From Armatimonadetes bacterium DC (GTDB lineage Bacteria; Armatimonadota; Fimbriimonadia; Fimbriimonadales; GBS-DC), in assembly GCA_001442985.1 (NCBI GenBank), contig LDYB01000014.1:124001-188000 (forward strand): a stretch of 64,000 bases of DNA. The letters run 5' to 3'. The position numbers were made by a program, and so were the translations under genes. Position 1 is the stretch's first letter; each line of letters opens with the position of its first letter. Below the pieces are notes generated by a model. The model was not told the DNA's origin. It ran no database searches and saw only the letters and a list, made by a program, of their open reading frames with translations. Shown one piece after another: positions 25,824 to 33,445 of the stretch.

Positions 25824-27202
25824 AGCGCCACCGTCTCCCCATGTTCGGGGAGCGCGGCATCCCAGCCCAGTTCGCTTTGAATTTTCTCGCGGAGCGCGAG
25901 GCGGGCGTTCGGCTCGCCGTGAACGAGATAGAGGCTCTGGGGCGGCTCCCGAAACGCTTTGAGCCAGCGAAGCAGGTCTGCCTGATCCGCATGCGCCGAG
26001 AGCGCGGTGGTCATCGCGATTCGGGCACGCACAGGCACGGTCTCGCCGTGAATCGTAATCTCTGTCGCGCCGTCCACCAGCATGCGCCCGCGCGTGCCCT
26101 CCGCCTGATACCCCACAAATAACACCGCGTTTTCAGGATGGGGCAGGCGCCATTTGAGATGATGCAGAATCCGACCGCCCGTACACATGCCGCTGGCGGA
26201 AATGATAATCATCGGTCCGGGGCGGGTGTTCAGCGCCCGCGACTGCGACACATCCTGCACGAAGTGGGTGTGATAGCAATAGAGAGGCAACCTGCCCTCG
26301 CAGTCGCCGCCTGGGCTGGTCTCCAGATTCAGGTCCTGCCCGTAGGTGCAGTAGAGGTGGGTCGCATCGGACGCCATCGGGCTGTCCACATAGACGGGCA
26401 AAGGGGGCACTTCGCCCACTTCCTGCATCTTGCGGATGTGGTGAAGCACCTGTTGAGTGCGCCCGACGGCGAAGGCGGGGATTAACATCACGCCCCGATT
26501 CTGCAGAATATGGTTCAACACTTCTCTGAGCGTCTCCTCAACAGGGGTGGTTTCGTGCAGGCGGTCACCGTAAGTTGATTCCATCAGCACGACATCGGCT
26601 TCGGGGAACTCGGTGGGCGGGCGCATGATGGGGTCTTCGTAGCGCCCGATGTCGCCTGAGAAGAGAACGCGACGCGGGGGATTATCGAGGTGAATCTCAA
26701 TCGCGGCAGAACCCAGAATATGCCCCATCGGGTACCAGAAAACACGCATCCCCGTGAGGGTCAGCATTGCATGGAATTCTACAGGCTGGAGCAGACGCAG
26801 GGTGGCTTCCGCATCGCGTACCGTGTAGAGTGGGAGCGCAGGCTGATGGCGACTGTACCCCTTACGGTTGGCGTAATCGGCATCCTGCTCCTGCAAGTGC
26901 GCCGAATCGGGGAGCAAAATCTTGAGCAGCGCACAGGTCGCCGCCGTCGCATAAATGGGACCCCGATAGCCCTGCTGGACCAGTCGGGGCAGGTAGCCTG
27001 TGTGGTCAATATGCCCGTGCGTGAGCAGGATCGCGTCAATCGTCTCAGGGGGGATGGGGAACGGCTCCCAGTTGCGCTCTTTCCATTCGCGGGCGCCCTG
27101 AAACAGACCTGCGTCAATCAGATAGCGTTTGCCTGCGGTTTCCAGAAGGTATTTGGAGCCTGTAACGACCCCTGCCGCGCCCAGAAAGGTGAGTTGCGCC
27201 AT
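25820..27202 (-). CDS. Beta-CASP metallo-beta-lactamase-fold RNA nuclease
   Basis: The 460-residue protein has the HGHIDHTG metal motif near residue 60, a later SGDIGR motif, and beta-CASP motifs ISASGMCTGGRILHHL and LSAHADQADLL. The C-terminal motif is YLVHGEPNARLALREKI. This is the CPSF73/YsgA-like group of bacterial RNA-processing nucleases, distinct from RNase J. Its mRNA is probably leaderless, since TATCCT ends six bases before the ATG. It is divergent from pduO and shares a 33-bp promoter space with it. Confidence 0.88.
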   Translation of the reverse strand: MAQLTFLGAAGVVTGSKYLLETAGKRYLIDAGLFQGAREWKERNWEPFPIPPETIDAILLTHGHIDHTGYLPRLVQQGYRGPIYATAATCALLKILLPDSAHLQEQDADYANRKGYSRHQPALPLYTVRDAEATLRLLQPVEFHAMLTLTGMRVFWYPMGHILGSAAIEIHLDNPPRRVLFSGDIGRYEDPIMRPPTEFPEADVVLMESTYGDRLHETTPVEETLREVLNHILQNRGVMLIPAFAVGRTQQVLHHIRKMQEVGEVPPLPVYVDSPMASDATHLYCTYGQDLNLETSPGGDCEGRLPLYCYHTHFVQDVSQSRALNTRPGPMIIISASGMCTGGRILHHLKWRLPHPENAVLFVGYQAEGTRGRMLVDGATEITIHGETVPVRARIAMTTALSAHADQADLLRWLKAFREPPQSLYLVHGEPNARLALREKIQSELGWDAALPEHGETVAL

Positions 27203-27208
27203 GCCTGA

Positions 27209-27214
27209 AGGATA
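27209..27214 (-). promoter_or_regulatory. -10 element of the beta-CASP nuclease gene (leaderless)
   Basis: Read on the minus strand, GCGGGTATCCTTC places TATCCT six bases before the ATG. It is back to back with the pduO promoter. Confidence 0.55.
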
Positions 27215-27235
27215 CCCGCTTTAAACCCCAACGGG

Positions 27236-27241
27236 TACACT
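27236..27241 (+). promoter_or_regulatory. -10 element of pduO (leaderless)
   Basis: TACACT in CGGGTACACTTG ends seven bases before the ATG at 27249. There is no Shine-Dalgarno sequence. Confidence 0.55.
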
Positions 27242-27248
27242 TGAGTCT

Positions 27249-27830
27249 ATGCGAATCTACACCCGAACGGGCGATATGGGGGAAACTGGCTTGATTGGGG
27301 GTCAGCGCGTGCCCAAAGACGACCCCCGTGTCTGCGCCTATGGCACCGTGGATGAGCTGAACGCCGTGCTGGGCGTCGCGCGTTGCTATGTGGAGGATGC
27401 GGAGCTGGCTGCCCTGATTGAGCAAATCCAGAACGAACTGTTCGATATCGGCGCAGAGCTGGCGTCGCCTCCCGAACGGGCGGGACAGTTTGCCGCGATT
27501 GAGGATACCCACATCACCGCGATGGAACAGGCGATAGACCGCTTTGAGGAGGAGTTGCCCCCACTGCGCCAGTTTATTCTGCCCGGGGGCACAAAAGCCG
27601 CCGCGTATTTCCATCTGGCACGCACGGTGTGCCGTCGCGCCGAGCGCGAGGTCGTGCGCCTGAGCCATGTCAGCACGGTGAACGCCGTCCTCATCCGCTA
27701 TCTGAACCGCCTGAGCGACCTGCTGTTTGTGATGGCGCGGGTGGCGAACCATCGAGCGGGCGTGCCCGATACCGTTTGGGGCGAACCGGGCTGGCGGCGC
27801 AAGCGACAGGCAGGTGAAACCCAGCCATGA
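27249..27830 (+). CDS. Cob(I)yrinic acid a,c-diamide adenosyltransferase, PduO type
   Basis: The 193-residue enzyme transfers adenosyl from ATP to cobalamin. PduO-family motifs include YTRTGDMGETGLIGGQRVPKDDPRV, YGTVDELNAVLGVAR and FILPGGTKAAAYFHLARTVCRRAER (quoted in part). It overlaps the next gene by four bases (ATGA), which points to coupled translation. The presence of this gene implies use of adenosylcobalamin. Confidence 0.92.
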   Translation: MRIYTRTGDMGETGLIGGQRVPKDDPRVCAYGTVDELNAVLGVARCYVEDAELAALIEQIQNELFDIGAELASPPERAGQFAAIEDTHITAMEQAIDRFEEELPPLRQFILPGGTKAAAYFHLARTVCRRAEREVVRLSHVSTVNAVLIRYLNRLSDLLFVMARVANHRAGVPDTVWGEPGWRRKRQAGETQP

Positions 27831-28819
27831 GCGCAACCTATACGCAGGTAGCCGAGTACGCAGGCTGGTTGAACCTGACCGACTGGGGTGTCCTGCAGGT
27901 GCGTGGAGCCGATAACCTGCGGTTTCTGCAGGCGCAAATCACCAACGACCTGCGCCCGCTCCAGCCAGGCGAAGGCGTGTTCACCTTCTTTTGCACGCCC
28001 ACAGGGCATGTGCTTTCCGATGGGATGGTGTTGCGAACCCCCCATGAGGCGCTGCTGATTCTACCGCCTGAAACCCATGCGAGCATCCTTGCGCGACTGA
28101 ACGAGGCGATTATCCTTGATGAGGTGGAAATTCTGCCCCAGCACGACGCGCTCGGGTTAATCAGCCTGCAGGGAAGCCAGGTGGACGCCGTGCTGGAAGA
28201 ACTGGAGCTGGAACCGCCCCCCGCAGAGCCGCTTCGCCACCACATGGACTCCTGGCAGGGCGCCGAAATCCGCCTGATTCGCCACGACAGAACGGGCTTC
28301 GGGGGCGTAGACCTGCTGGTGCCCTACGCCGTAATGGAACAGTTTCAGACCGCGCTGGTGGCGACCGCCTGCCTGCAAATCGAAGAGCCGTTAGCCGAGG
28401 TGTTGCGCTACGAGGCGGGTATCCCGCGCTGGGGGGTGGACATGGACTCCCGCACGCTCGCGGCGGAAATGGGCGAACCTATCGTGCGGAGCCATATCTC
28501 CTACACCAAAGGGTGCTATGTGGGGCAGGAGGTGCTGATGCGTATTCATGCGCGAGGGCACACCAACCGCACATGGGTGCCGCTACGTGTGGAGGGCGAC
28601 ACGCTTCCCCCGCGAGGTGCGACGCTTGGGGCTGAAGACCGCCCCGATGCAGGCGTTTTGACGGGGGCGGTGCGCTCGCCTGCGCTCGGCGACGCGATTC
28701 TGGCGTGGGGGTTCGTGCGCAACGCCTATACCCAACCGGGCACGACCCTGACTCTGCAGACCGAGCCACCTGCGCATGCCACAGTGCTACCCCACGCGCC
28801 CCGTCCCGCCGCACGCTGA
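27827..28819 (+). CDS. ygfZ: Folate-binding YgfZ/CAF17-like iron-sulfur assembly protein
   Basis: The 330-residue protein shares the aminomethyltransferase fold of GcvT and carries the YgfZ signature KGCYVGQEVLMRIHARGH, with its conserved cysteine. Earlier blocks include VRGADNLRFLQAQITNDL and FFCTPTGHVLSD. YgfZ proteins help mature or repair certain 4Fe-4S enzymes. The four-base overlap with pduO indicates an operon. The next gene has its own promoter right after the stop. Confidence 0.88.
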   Translation: MSATYTQVAEYAGWLNLTDWGVLQVRGADNLRFLQAQITNDLRPLQPGEGVFTFFCTPTGHVLSDGMVLRTPHEALLILPPETHASILARLNEAIILDEVEILPQHDALGLISLQGSQVDAVLEELELEPPPAEPLRHHMDSWQGAEIRLIRHDRTGFGGVDLLVPYAVMEQFQTALVATACLQIEEPLAEVLRYEAGIPRWGVDMDSRTLAAEMGEPIVRSHISYTKGCYVGQEVLMRIHARGHTNRTWVPLRVEGDTLPPRGATLGAEDRPDAGVLTGAVRSPALGDAILAWGFVRNAYTQPGTTLTLQTEPPAHATVLPHAPRPAAR

Positions 28820-28821
28820 GG

Positions 28822-28827
28822 TATACT
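28822..28827 (+). promoter_or_regulatory. -10 element of the HExxH protein gene (leaderless)
   Basis: TATACT in GAGGTATACTCG lies two bases after the ygfZ stop and ends six bases before the ATG at 28834. The initiating A would be at the expected +1. Confidence 0.65.
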
Positions 28828-28833
28828 CGCACT

Positions 28834-29805
28834 ATGCAGGCGCCACACGCCAGCGCATTTCGGATTGAGGGCAGCCCGAACCCGCTTCCCACGCCCATCA
28901 CCGACCCGATCCACAAGGCGGTCTTCCCCTATCGGGTTCAGGGCTACTGGGAAGGGGGCGAGTCGGTACTGCTCTTTGAGGTGCATGCACAGCGTCAGCC
29001 GTTGTATGCCTACGCGGAGCGCGCGTGTCGTCTACTGTTTGCGTGCTATCGGCTGGCGCACACGCGGCTGGGACTGGAGCATTCCCTGCGCTACGGGCGT
29101 ACCCTGCGCGTTTTTTTGATGACCGAGGGCAAACCAGGCGCCGAACAGCAGCGGAACCTGCTCTATCTGTACGACCTTCACGAGCGCGTGCCCCCGCGCG
29201 AGTGGGTGCGCGAACTGACCCACGAGTACGGGCACTGGATCATCCCGCCCATCAACTCTTTTGTGGAGCCAGAGGCGTGGGCGAACGGCGACCTGGGCGA
29301 GCGCTGGTTTATCCTCCATCTGCTGGAAGCCATCCGTCGGGGCGAGCTGGAGCCAGCCATCCTGATGGGCGCCTCTGTGGAAGAGATAGAAGCCTACCTG
29401 AAGCGTGCTTACACGCCTCTGGTAGAGCGGATGGCACGCGAGGGGCTGAACCCCGCCCGATGGCGTTCGCGCCAGCGCGCGGGCTACGAAGAGTATCTCG
29501 CGCTCGCCCTTTATGCCGACCGCCTCTACGGCAGCGAGCGACTGGGACGCGCCATGCGAATCGCAGGCGGTGTGGAACCCGACGACTTTCTGAACGGACT
29601 CCGCGAGAGCCTGCTGGAACGCGAGACGCTCACGCTCAACCTGCCTGCCAACCCGTGCTGGGTGCTGCTCCCAAAAGGGCTGAAGGCGTGGCGGCTCGTG
29701 GCGCCCTCTGATGCCCGACTGACACCCGACCCCAAACGCCCCGACTGGGTGCGTGTGCAAGCCCCCGCCCGAACGCTCACCGTGCGCCAGAGGAATGGGT
29801 TGTGA
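28834..29805 (+). CDS. Putative zinc metallopeptidase with an HEYGH motif
   Basis: The ORF track starts this frame 43 codons upstream inside ygfZ. The promoter position sets the start at 28834 and gives 323 residues. The only recognisable motif is ELTHEYGHWIIPP, a gluzincin-type HExxH. A downstream glutamate within WANGDLGERWF could serve as the third ligand. There is no signal peptide, so it should be cytoplasmic. The rest resembles no family I can name. Confidence 0.6.
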   Translation: MQAPHASAFRIEGSPNPLPTPITDPIHKAVFPYRVQGYWEGGESVLLFEVHAQRQPLYAYAERACRLLFACYRLAHTRLGLEHSLRYGRTLRVFLMTEGKPGAEQQRNLLYLYDLHERVPPREWVRELTHEYGHWIIPPINSFVEPEAWANGDLGERWFILHLLEAIRRGELEPAILMGASVEEIEAYLKRAYTPLVERMAREGLNPARWRSRQRAGYEEYLALALYADRLYGSERLGRAMRIAGGVEPDDFLNGLRESLLERETLTLNLPANPCWVLLPKGLKAWRLVAPSDARLTPDPKRPDWVRVQAPARTLTVRQRNGL

Positions 29806-29847
29806 GGCGAGCGGCGATGCCTCCCTCCGTGCCCCAGATTGCAGGGA

Positions 29848-30873
29848 TTATGGCTTCACCACCACTTTGAGCGCCTCTGCCTGACGCAACAGCGCGTAGC
29901 CCTGGGGCGCTTCCGAGAGGGGCAACTGATGCGTAATCAGCTGTGCCACAGGCAAGCCCGCCAGAATCGCACCCAGCGCATGGCGCATCTCCACAGGACC
30001 CGCTGAATAAGAGGGGATAAGGCGTACCTCTTTGAAGTAAAGGGTGTACCAGTCCAGTGCGTAGCGTACCTCAGGGGGCGCGGGGGTAAAGAGAATCAGG
30101 GCGCCGTCAGGGGCGACCAGCCGCCAGCCCAGCTCCAGAGCCTCCAGCGTGCCCGGTCCCACAATCACCACCTCGGCGCCGTACCCCTGCGTGCGGGACT
30201 GTACCTGAGCGACAGCATGCTCTGCGTCCTGTGCCTCTATGGGAATCGCGCCCAGCGATTCCGCCTGCTGAAGGCGATGGGGGAGTCGGTCTATTGCCAG
30301 CACCTGCGCCGCGCCCCACCACTGCGCCAGCAACAGGTGAAGCATCCCCATGACACCCATCCCGATAATCGCCACGGTAGCGCGATGCAGGTTGCCCGCC
30401 CGACGCAACGACTTCACCACGCACGCCAGCGGCTCCACGAATATCCCCACCTCGTCGGGAACCGAATCGGGCAGGGGAATCAAGTCTGTCCGCACGATTT
30501 CAGGCGGCACAAGGAACCGCTCGCTCAAGCCGCCCGGCTCCAGCCGCGTGGCGCGCCATGTGGGGCAATGCACGAACGCTCCACGCCGACACAGCGCACA
30601 CTGACCGCACGGCGCATGGTGATGCACCACCACCCGCTGTCCCACATGAAACCCCTGCACCCCCTCGCCGAGTGCCTCAATCTCGCCCACCAGCTCGTGC
30701 CCCGGCACCAGAGGTGCTTTCTGGCGGATGTACCAGTCCATCACCTCGCCCGTGCAGAGCCCGCAGGCGCGCAGTTTGACCAGCACCTCGCCTGCCGCAG
30801 GCGGGCGCAAACTCAGCTCCGTCCACTCAAAACGCCCATCGGGCAGGAATCGCCACGCACGGGTTGGGAACAT
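29848..30873 (-). CDS. Zinc-dependent medium-chain alcohol dehydrogenase-like protein
   Basis: The 341-residue protein has the GroES-like domain with ACGLCTGEVMDW, the GHE motif in VPGHELVGEIEALG, and the structural-zinc cysteines in CGQCALCRRGAFVHC. A Rossmann segment, ATVAIIGMGVMGMLHLLLA, follows. The start was moved from the ORF-track position to the ATG at 30873, because the longer frame overlaps the upstream mqnD-like gene and adds no homology. It follows that gene with a one-base gap, so the two are likely cotranscribed. The substrate is unknown. Confidence 0.85.
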   Translation of the reverse strand: MFPTRAWRFLPDGRFEWTELSLRPPAAGEVLVKLRACGLCTGEVMDWYIRQKAPLVPGHELVGEIEALGEGVQGFHVGQRVVVHHHAPCGQCALCRRGAFVHCPTWRATRLEPGGLSERFLVPPEIVRTDLIPLPDSVPDEVGIFVEPLACVVKSLRRAGNLHRATVAIIGMGVMGMLHLLLAQWWGAAQVLAIDRLPHRLQQAESLGAIPIEAQDAEHAVAQVQSRTQGYGAEVVIVGPGTLEALELGWRLVAPDGALILFTPAPPEVRYALDWYTLYFKEVRLIPSYSAGPVEMRHALGAILAGLPVAQLITHQLPLSEAPQGYALLRQAEALKVVVKP

Positions 30874-30874
30874 C

Positions 30875-31717
30875 CTACGCCTCCAGCCACTGGACGGTCG
30901 CAGGGGGCACAATCCCTGCTTCGGCACCGCGGCGCAGGAACACTTCTATCGCGCGGCGCCCGCGCGCGCCCATATCCAGCGTCAAATCGTTTACATACAT
31001 GCGCACGAAGCGGTCGGCAGTGGCGGGGTCAATCCCGCGCCCGAACCGCATCGCATATGCCATCGCCCGTTCGCGGTTTTCCAGCCCCAATCGGATGCTC
31101 TCCCGAAACACACGGGCAATCTCGTGCTGAATCGCGTCGGGCAGGTCGCTCCGTACCGCGTTAATCCCCAGCGGCAGGGGTAAGCCCCCTTCCCACAGAT
31201 TGCGAGTCTCCTCGCGCCACCACGCGCCCAGATCCAGCAGCGTGTGCAACCCCACTGCCCGATGGGTCAGTTGCCCTTCGTGAATCAGCAAGCCGATGGG
31301 CACTTCACCCTTCAGCACGGCGGGCATAATCGTGTCAAAAGGCATTTCTATTGTTTGCGCCTCAGGCAGGAAGAGCTTGAGCGCCAGATAGGCGCTCGTG
31401 AGCCGCCCCGGAACGGCAATTGGGTAGCGCCGAAGGTCTTCAAGGGGAATGGGCTCACGAGCCACCAGCATCGGACCGTAGCCATCGCCGAAACTTCCGC
31501 CCTGCATCAGCACCTTGTAGCGGTCGGCGACATAAGCGAGATTATGCACCGACATGGCGGTGAACTCCAGTCGCCCCTCGCGCGACCATTCGTTGAGCGT
31601 CTGGATGTCGCGTAGCACATGCTCGAACTGCAGGGGGGTCTCCACCCGCCCCTCGGCGAGCGCCCAGAACATGAAAGCGTCGTCCGCGTCGGGGCTATGA
31701 CCGAGCCGAATCAACAT
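30875..31717 (-). CDS. mqnD: 1,4-dihydroxy-6-naphthoate synthase (futalosine pathway)
   Basis: The 280-residue protein begins MLIRLGHSPDADDAFMFWAL, the hallmark of MqnD. It also has EFTAMSVHNLAYVADRY and the periplasmic-binding-protein-like fold with GLLIHEGQLTH and LPLPLGINAV. MqnD converts cyclic dehypoxanthinyl futalosine to 1,4-dihydroxy-6-naphthoate in menaquinone synthesis. No other mqn gene is in the window. Its start overlaps the last base of the upstream gene's stop codon. Confidence 0.87.
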   Translation of the reverse strand: MLIRLGHSPDADDAFMFWALAEGRVETPLQFEHVLRDIQTLNEWSREGRLEFTAMSVHNLAYVADRYKVLMQGGSFGDGYGPMLVAREPIPLEDLRRYPIAVPGRLTSAYLALKLFLPEAQTIEMPFDTIMPAVLKGEVPIGLLIHEGQLTHRAVGLHTLLDLGAWWREETRNLWEGGLPLPLGINAVRSDLPDAIQHEIARVFRESIRLGLENRERAMAYAMRFGRGIDPATADRFVRMYVNDLTLDMGARGRRAIEVFLRRGAEAGIVPPATVQWLEA

Positions 31718-32460
31718 CAGCGGGTTTCCTCCGTGTGATGTGCTATTCTTCTGGTTTTGGCTTCTTCCAAGCCTTTGACGATGGTTTCGGCGATGCTGGG
31801 GTCAAAGATGGGCTGGATTTGCACATCGGAGCGCTGGAGTGCGGAGAGCCGGCTCACCAGCCACCAGCTGCTGGCAACTTCCGAGCGAATGATGGGCGCC
31901 GCCCAGAACTGATCGCCGATTTTAATGAGCAGGCGCTCATCGCGGGGTTTCTCGCCCAGCGCCCGGAACCGCGCGACGCGCTCGCGTGCATAGCGCCACA
32001 GCCGCGCCCGTCCCTCAGGGGTCAGTTTCAGGTGAACGACCGAAAAACCGGGGCGCGCCCGCAGGGTCTCCGCCTCACGCTCTTCGACCCACGCTTTCTC
32101 AATGTGTGCCTCGGTCAGCACCACGGGGCACACTCTCGCCACCTCTTCGGGGTCTACGCGCTTCGCGTCCTGAGGGTTATCCCCTTCGCCTGTTTCGGGG
32201 TAGTAGTCAGGGCGTGAGAAACTCACCTCGCGCAACTGCTCCACCACTTTGGGCACCTCATGCGTAATCCGGATACGCCAGCGACGCTGTTCCATCTCCT
32301 CCGCAGGGAACCCCAGCACCGTGAACGCCGAAGGTTTCAGCGGGGGGAGATCCATGCGGCTCGCCTGATAGTAGCCGAACCCCAGGTTCGCCAGATAGAC
32401 CAGCACCAGCACCCCAATCACAATACCAATCAGGCGCGTCGTGCGACGATGACTCATCAT
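31717..32460 (-). CDS. Single-pass membrane protein with a SecD P1-like domain
   Basis: The 247-residue protein has one N-terminal membrane segment (LIGIVIGVLVLVYLANLGFGYY) and an extracytoplasmic domain. Residues around SVVHLKLTPEGRARLWRYARERV and LLIKIGDQFWAAPIIRSEVA follow the pattern seen in the SecD/SecDF P1 head (strand, EGxxxF helix, laivlDg, aPvI). The membrane core of SecD is absent. The function is unknown. It is translationally linked to mqnD by a one-base overlap. Confidence 0.5.
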   Translation of the reverse strand: MMSHRRTTRLIGIVIGVLVLVYLANLGFGYYQASRMDLPPLKPSAFTVLGFPAEEMEQRRWRIRITHEVPKVVEQLREVSFSRPDYYPETGEGDNPQDAKRVDPEEVARVCPVVLTEAHIEKAWVEEREAETLRARPGFSVVHLKLTPEGRARLWRYARERVARFRALGEKPRDERLLIKIGDQFWAAPIIRSEVASSWWLVSRLSALQRSDVQIQPIFDPSIAETIVKGLEEAKTRRIAHHTEETR

Positions 32461-32539
32461 AGCAAGGGAAATTGTACCTCACGAAGCCAGATCAGAGGTC
32501 CTGTCAGCGCGACGGGGAACATCCCTCGTACAATTGCGG

Positions 32540-32545
32540 TACACT
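32540..32545 (+). promoter_or_regulatory. -10 element of the thioredoxin-like/redoxin operon
   Basis: TACACT in GCGGTACACTAATTC lies 17 nt before the ATG at 32563 and just upstream of the Shine-Dalgarno sequence AGGAGG. Confidence 0.5.
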
Positions 32546-32562
32546 AATTCAGGAGGTGCGCG

Positions 32563-32889
32563 ATGCGGATTGAATTGCTCTACTATCCGGAGTGTCCTTC
32601 GCATGAGCGGGCGCTGGAGCTGATTCAGCAAGCGCTCCGCGAGGAAGGACAGTAGGCTGAGATTGACATCGTCCGCATCGACACACAGGAGCAGGCGGAC
32701 GCCTACCGATTCATTGGCTCACCCACGATCCGGATCAATGGGCGCGAACTCCAGCCGCAGCCGAACCTACCGTATCGCCTGACCTGCCGCACCTTCATTC
32801 ACGAAGATGGGCGCCTCTCCCCACTGCCCTCGCTCACCATGCTCCGAGAGGCAATCCGTCAAGCGGCTTCAGGAGGTGATGACGCATGA
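32563..32889 (+). pseudogene. Small thioredoxin-fold protein interrupted by an in-frame TAG
   Basis: The frame is absent from the ORF track because it contains a stop. It starts after AGGAGG with MRIELLYYPECPSHERALEL. A TAG follows at codon 31, after REEGQ, and then AEIDIVRIDTQEQADAYRFIGSPTIRING continues the same fold to a TGA at 32887. The GSPTIRING block is typical of small thioredoxin-like proteins with a CxxC-derived site. The TAG replaces an ordinary loop residue. The terminal TGA overlaps the next ATG (ATGA), so coupling was built for full-length translation. It is a recent nonsense mutation, a sequence error or a suppressed codon. Confidence 0.7.
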
Positions 32890-33410
32890 ATATCGGTCAA
32901 TCCGCCATCGATTTTGCGCTGAAGGGTGTAGACGGCAAGACCTACTCGCTCAAAGACTTCGCCGATAAGCCTGTGCTGGTGCTCTTCTTCTGGTGCAACC
33001 ACTGCCCCTATGTGAAGGCGTATGAGGAGCGGGTCATTAAGCTGGCAAAGGAGTTTGGCGATAAGGTGGCGTTCGTTGCCATCAACTCCAACGACCCGGC
33101 TCAGTACCCCGAAGATAGCTTCGAGAACATGCAACGGGTGGCTCAGGAGAAGGGGTACCCGTTCCCCTATCTTTTCGACGAGACGCAGCAGGTGGCGCAT
33201 GCCTATGGCGCCTCACGCACGCCTGAGTTCTTCGTGTTTGATGAGGAACGCGACCTGAAGTATCACGGACGCTTCGACGATAACTGGGAACACCCCGAAC
33301 AGGTGCGCACTGAATATGTGCGCGATGCAATTGTCGCCCTTCTTAACAACGATCTCCCCCATCACTCCCAGACACCCCCGATTGGGTGTACCATCAAGTG
33401 GAAGCATTAA
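32886..33410 (+). CDS. Thioredoxin-family redoxin (AhpC/TSA-like)
   Basis: The 174-residue protein has the active-site stretch FFWCNHCPYVKAYEERV with CxxC, then AINSNDPAQYPEDSFENM and a conserved cis-proline segment SRTPEFFVFD. The C-terminus carries the family tail PPIGCTIKWK. It has no signal peptide, so it should work in the cytoplasm. It is translationally coupled to the interrupted small thioredoxin-like gene, with its own GGAGG inside the end of that gene. Confidence 0.88.
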   Translation: MNIGQSAIDFALKGVDGKTYSLKDFADKPVLVLFFWCNHCPYVKAYEERVIKLAKEFGDKVAFVAINSNDPAQYPEDSFENMQRVAQEKGYPFPYLFDETQQVAHAYGASRTPEFFVFDEERDLKYHGRFDDNWEHPEQVRTEYVRDAIVALLNNDLPHHSQTPPIGCTIKWKH

Positions 33411-33416
33411 TGTGGG

Positions 33417-33444
33417 GCGGGGGCGTTATGCCCCCGCTTTTTTT
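33417..33444 (+). terminator. Intrinsic terminator of the redoxin operon
   Basis: GCGGGGG pairs with CCCCCGC over a seven-base loop and is followed by seven T residues. It lies between convergent genes. Confidence 0.92.
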
Positions 33445-33445
33445 C

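Noticed and set aside
32653-32655. General recoding of TAG to an amino acid
   Set aside because: TAG serves as the natural stop of thyX, uppS, pyrG, der and others in the window, so only a local event or weak suppression is plausible.
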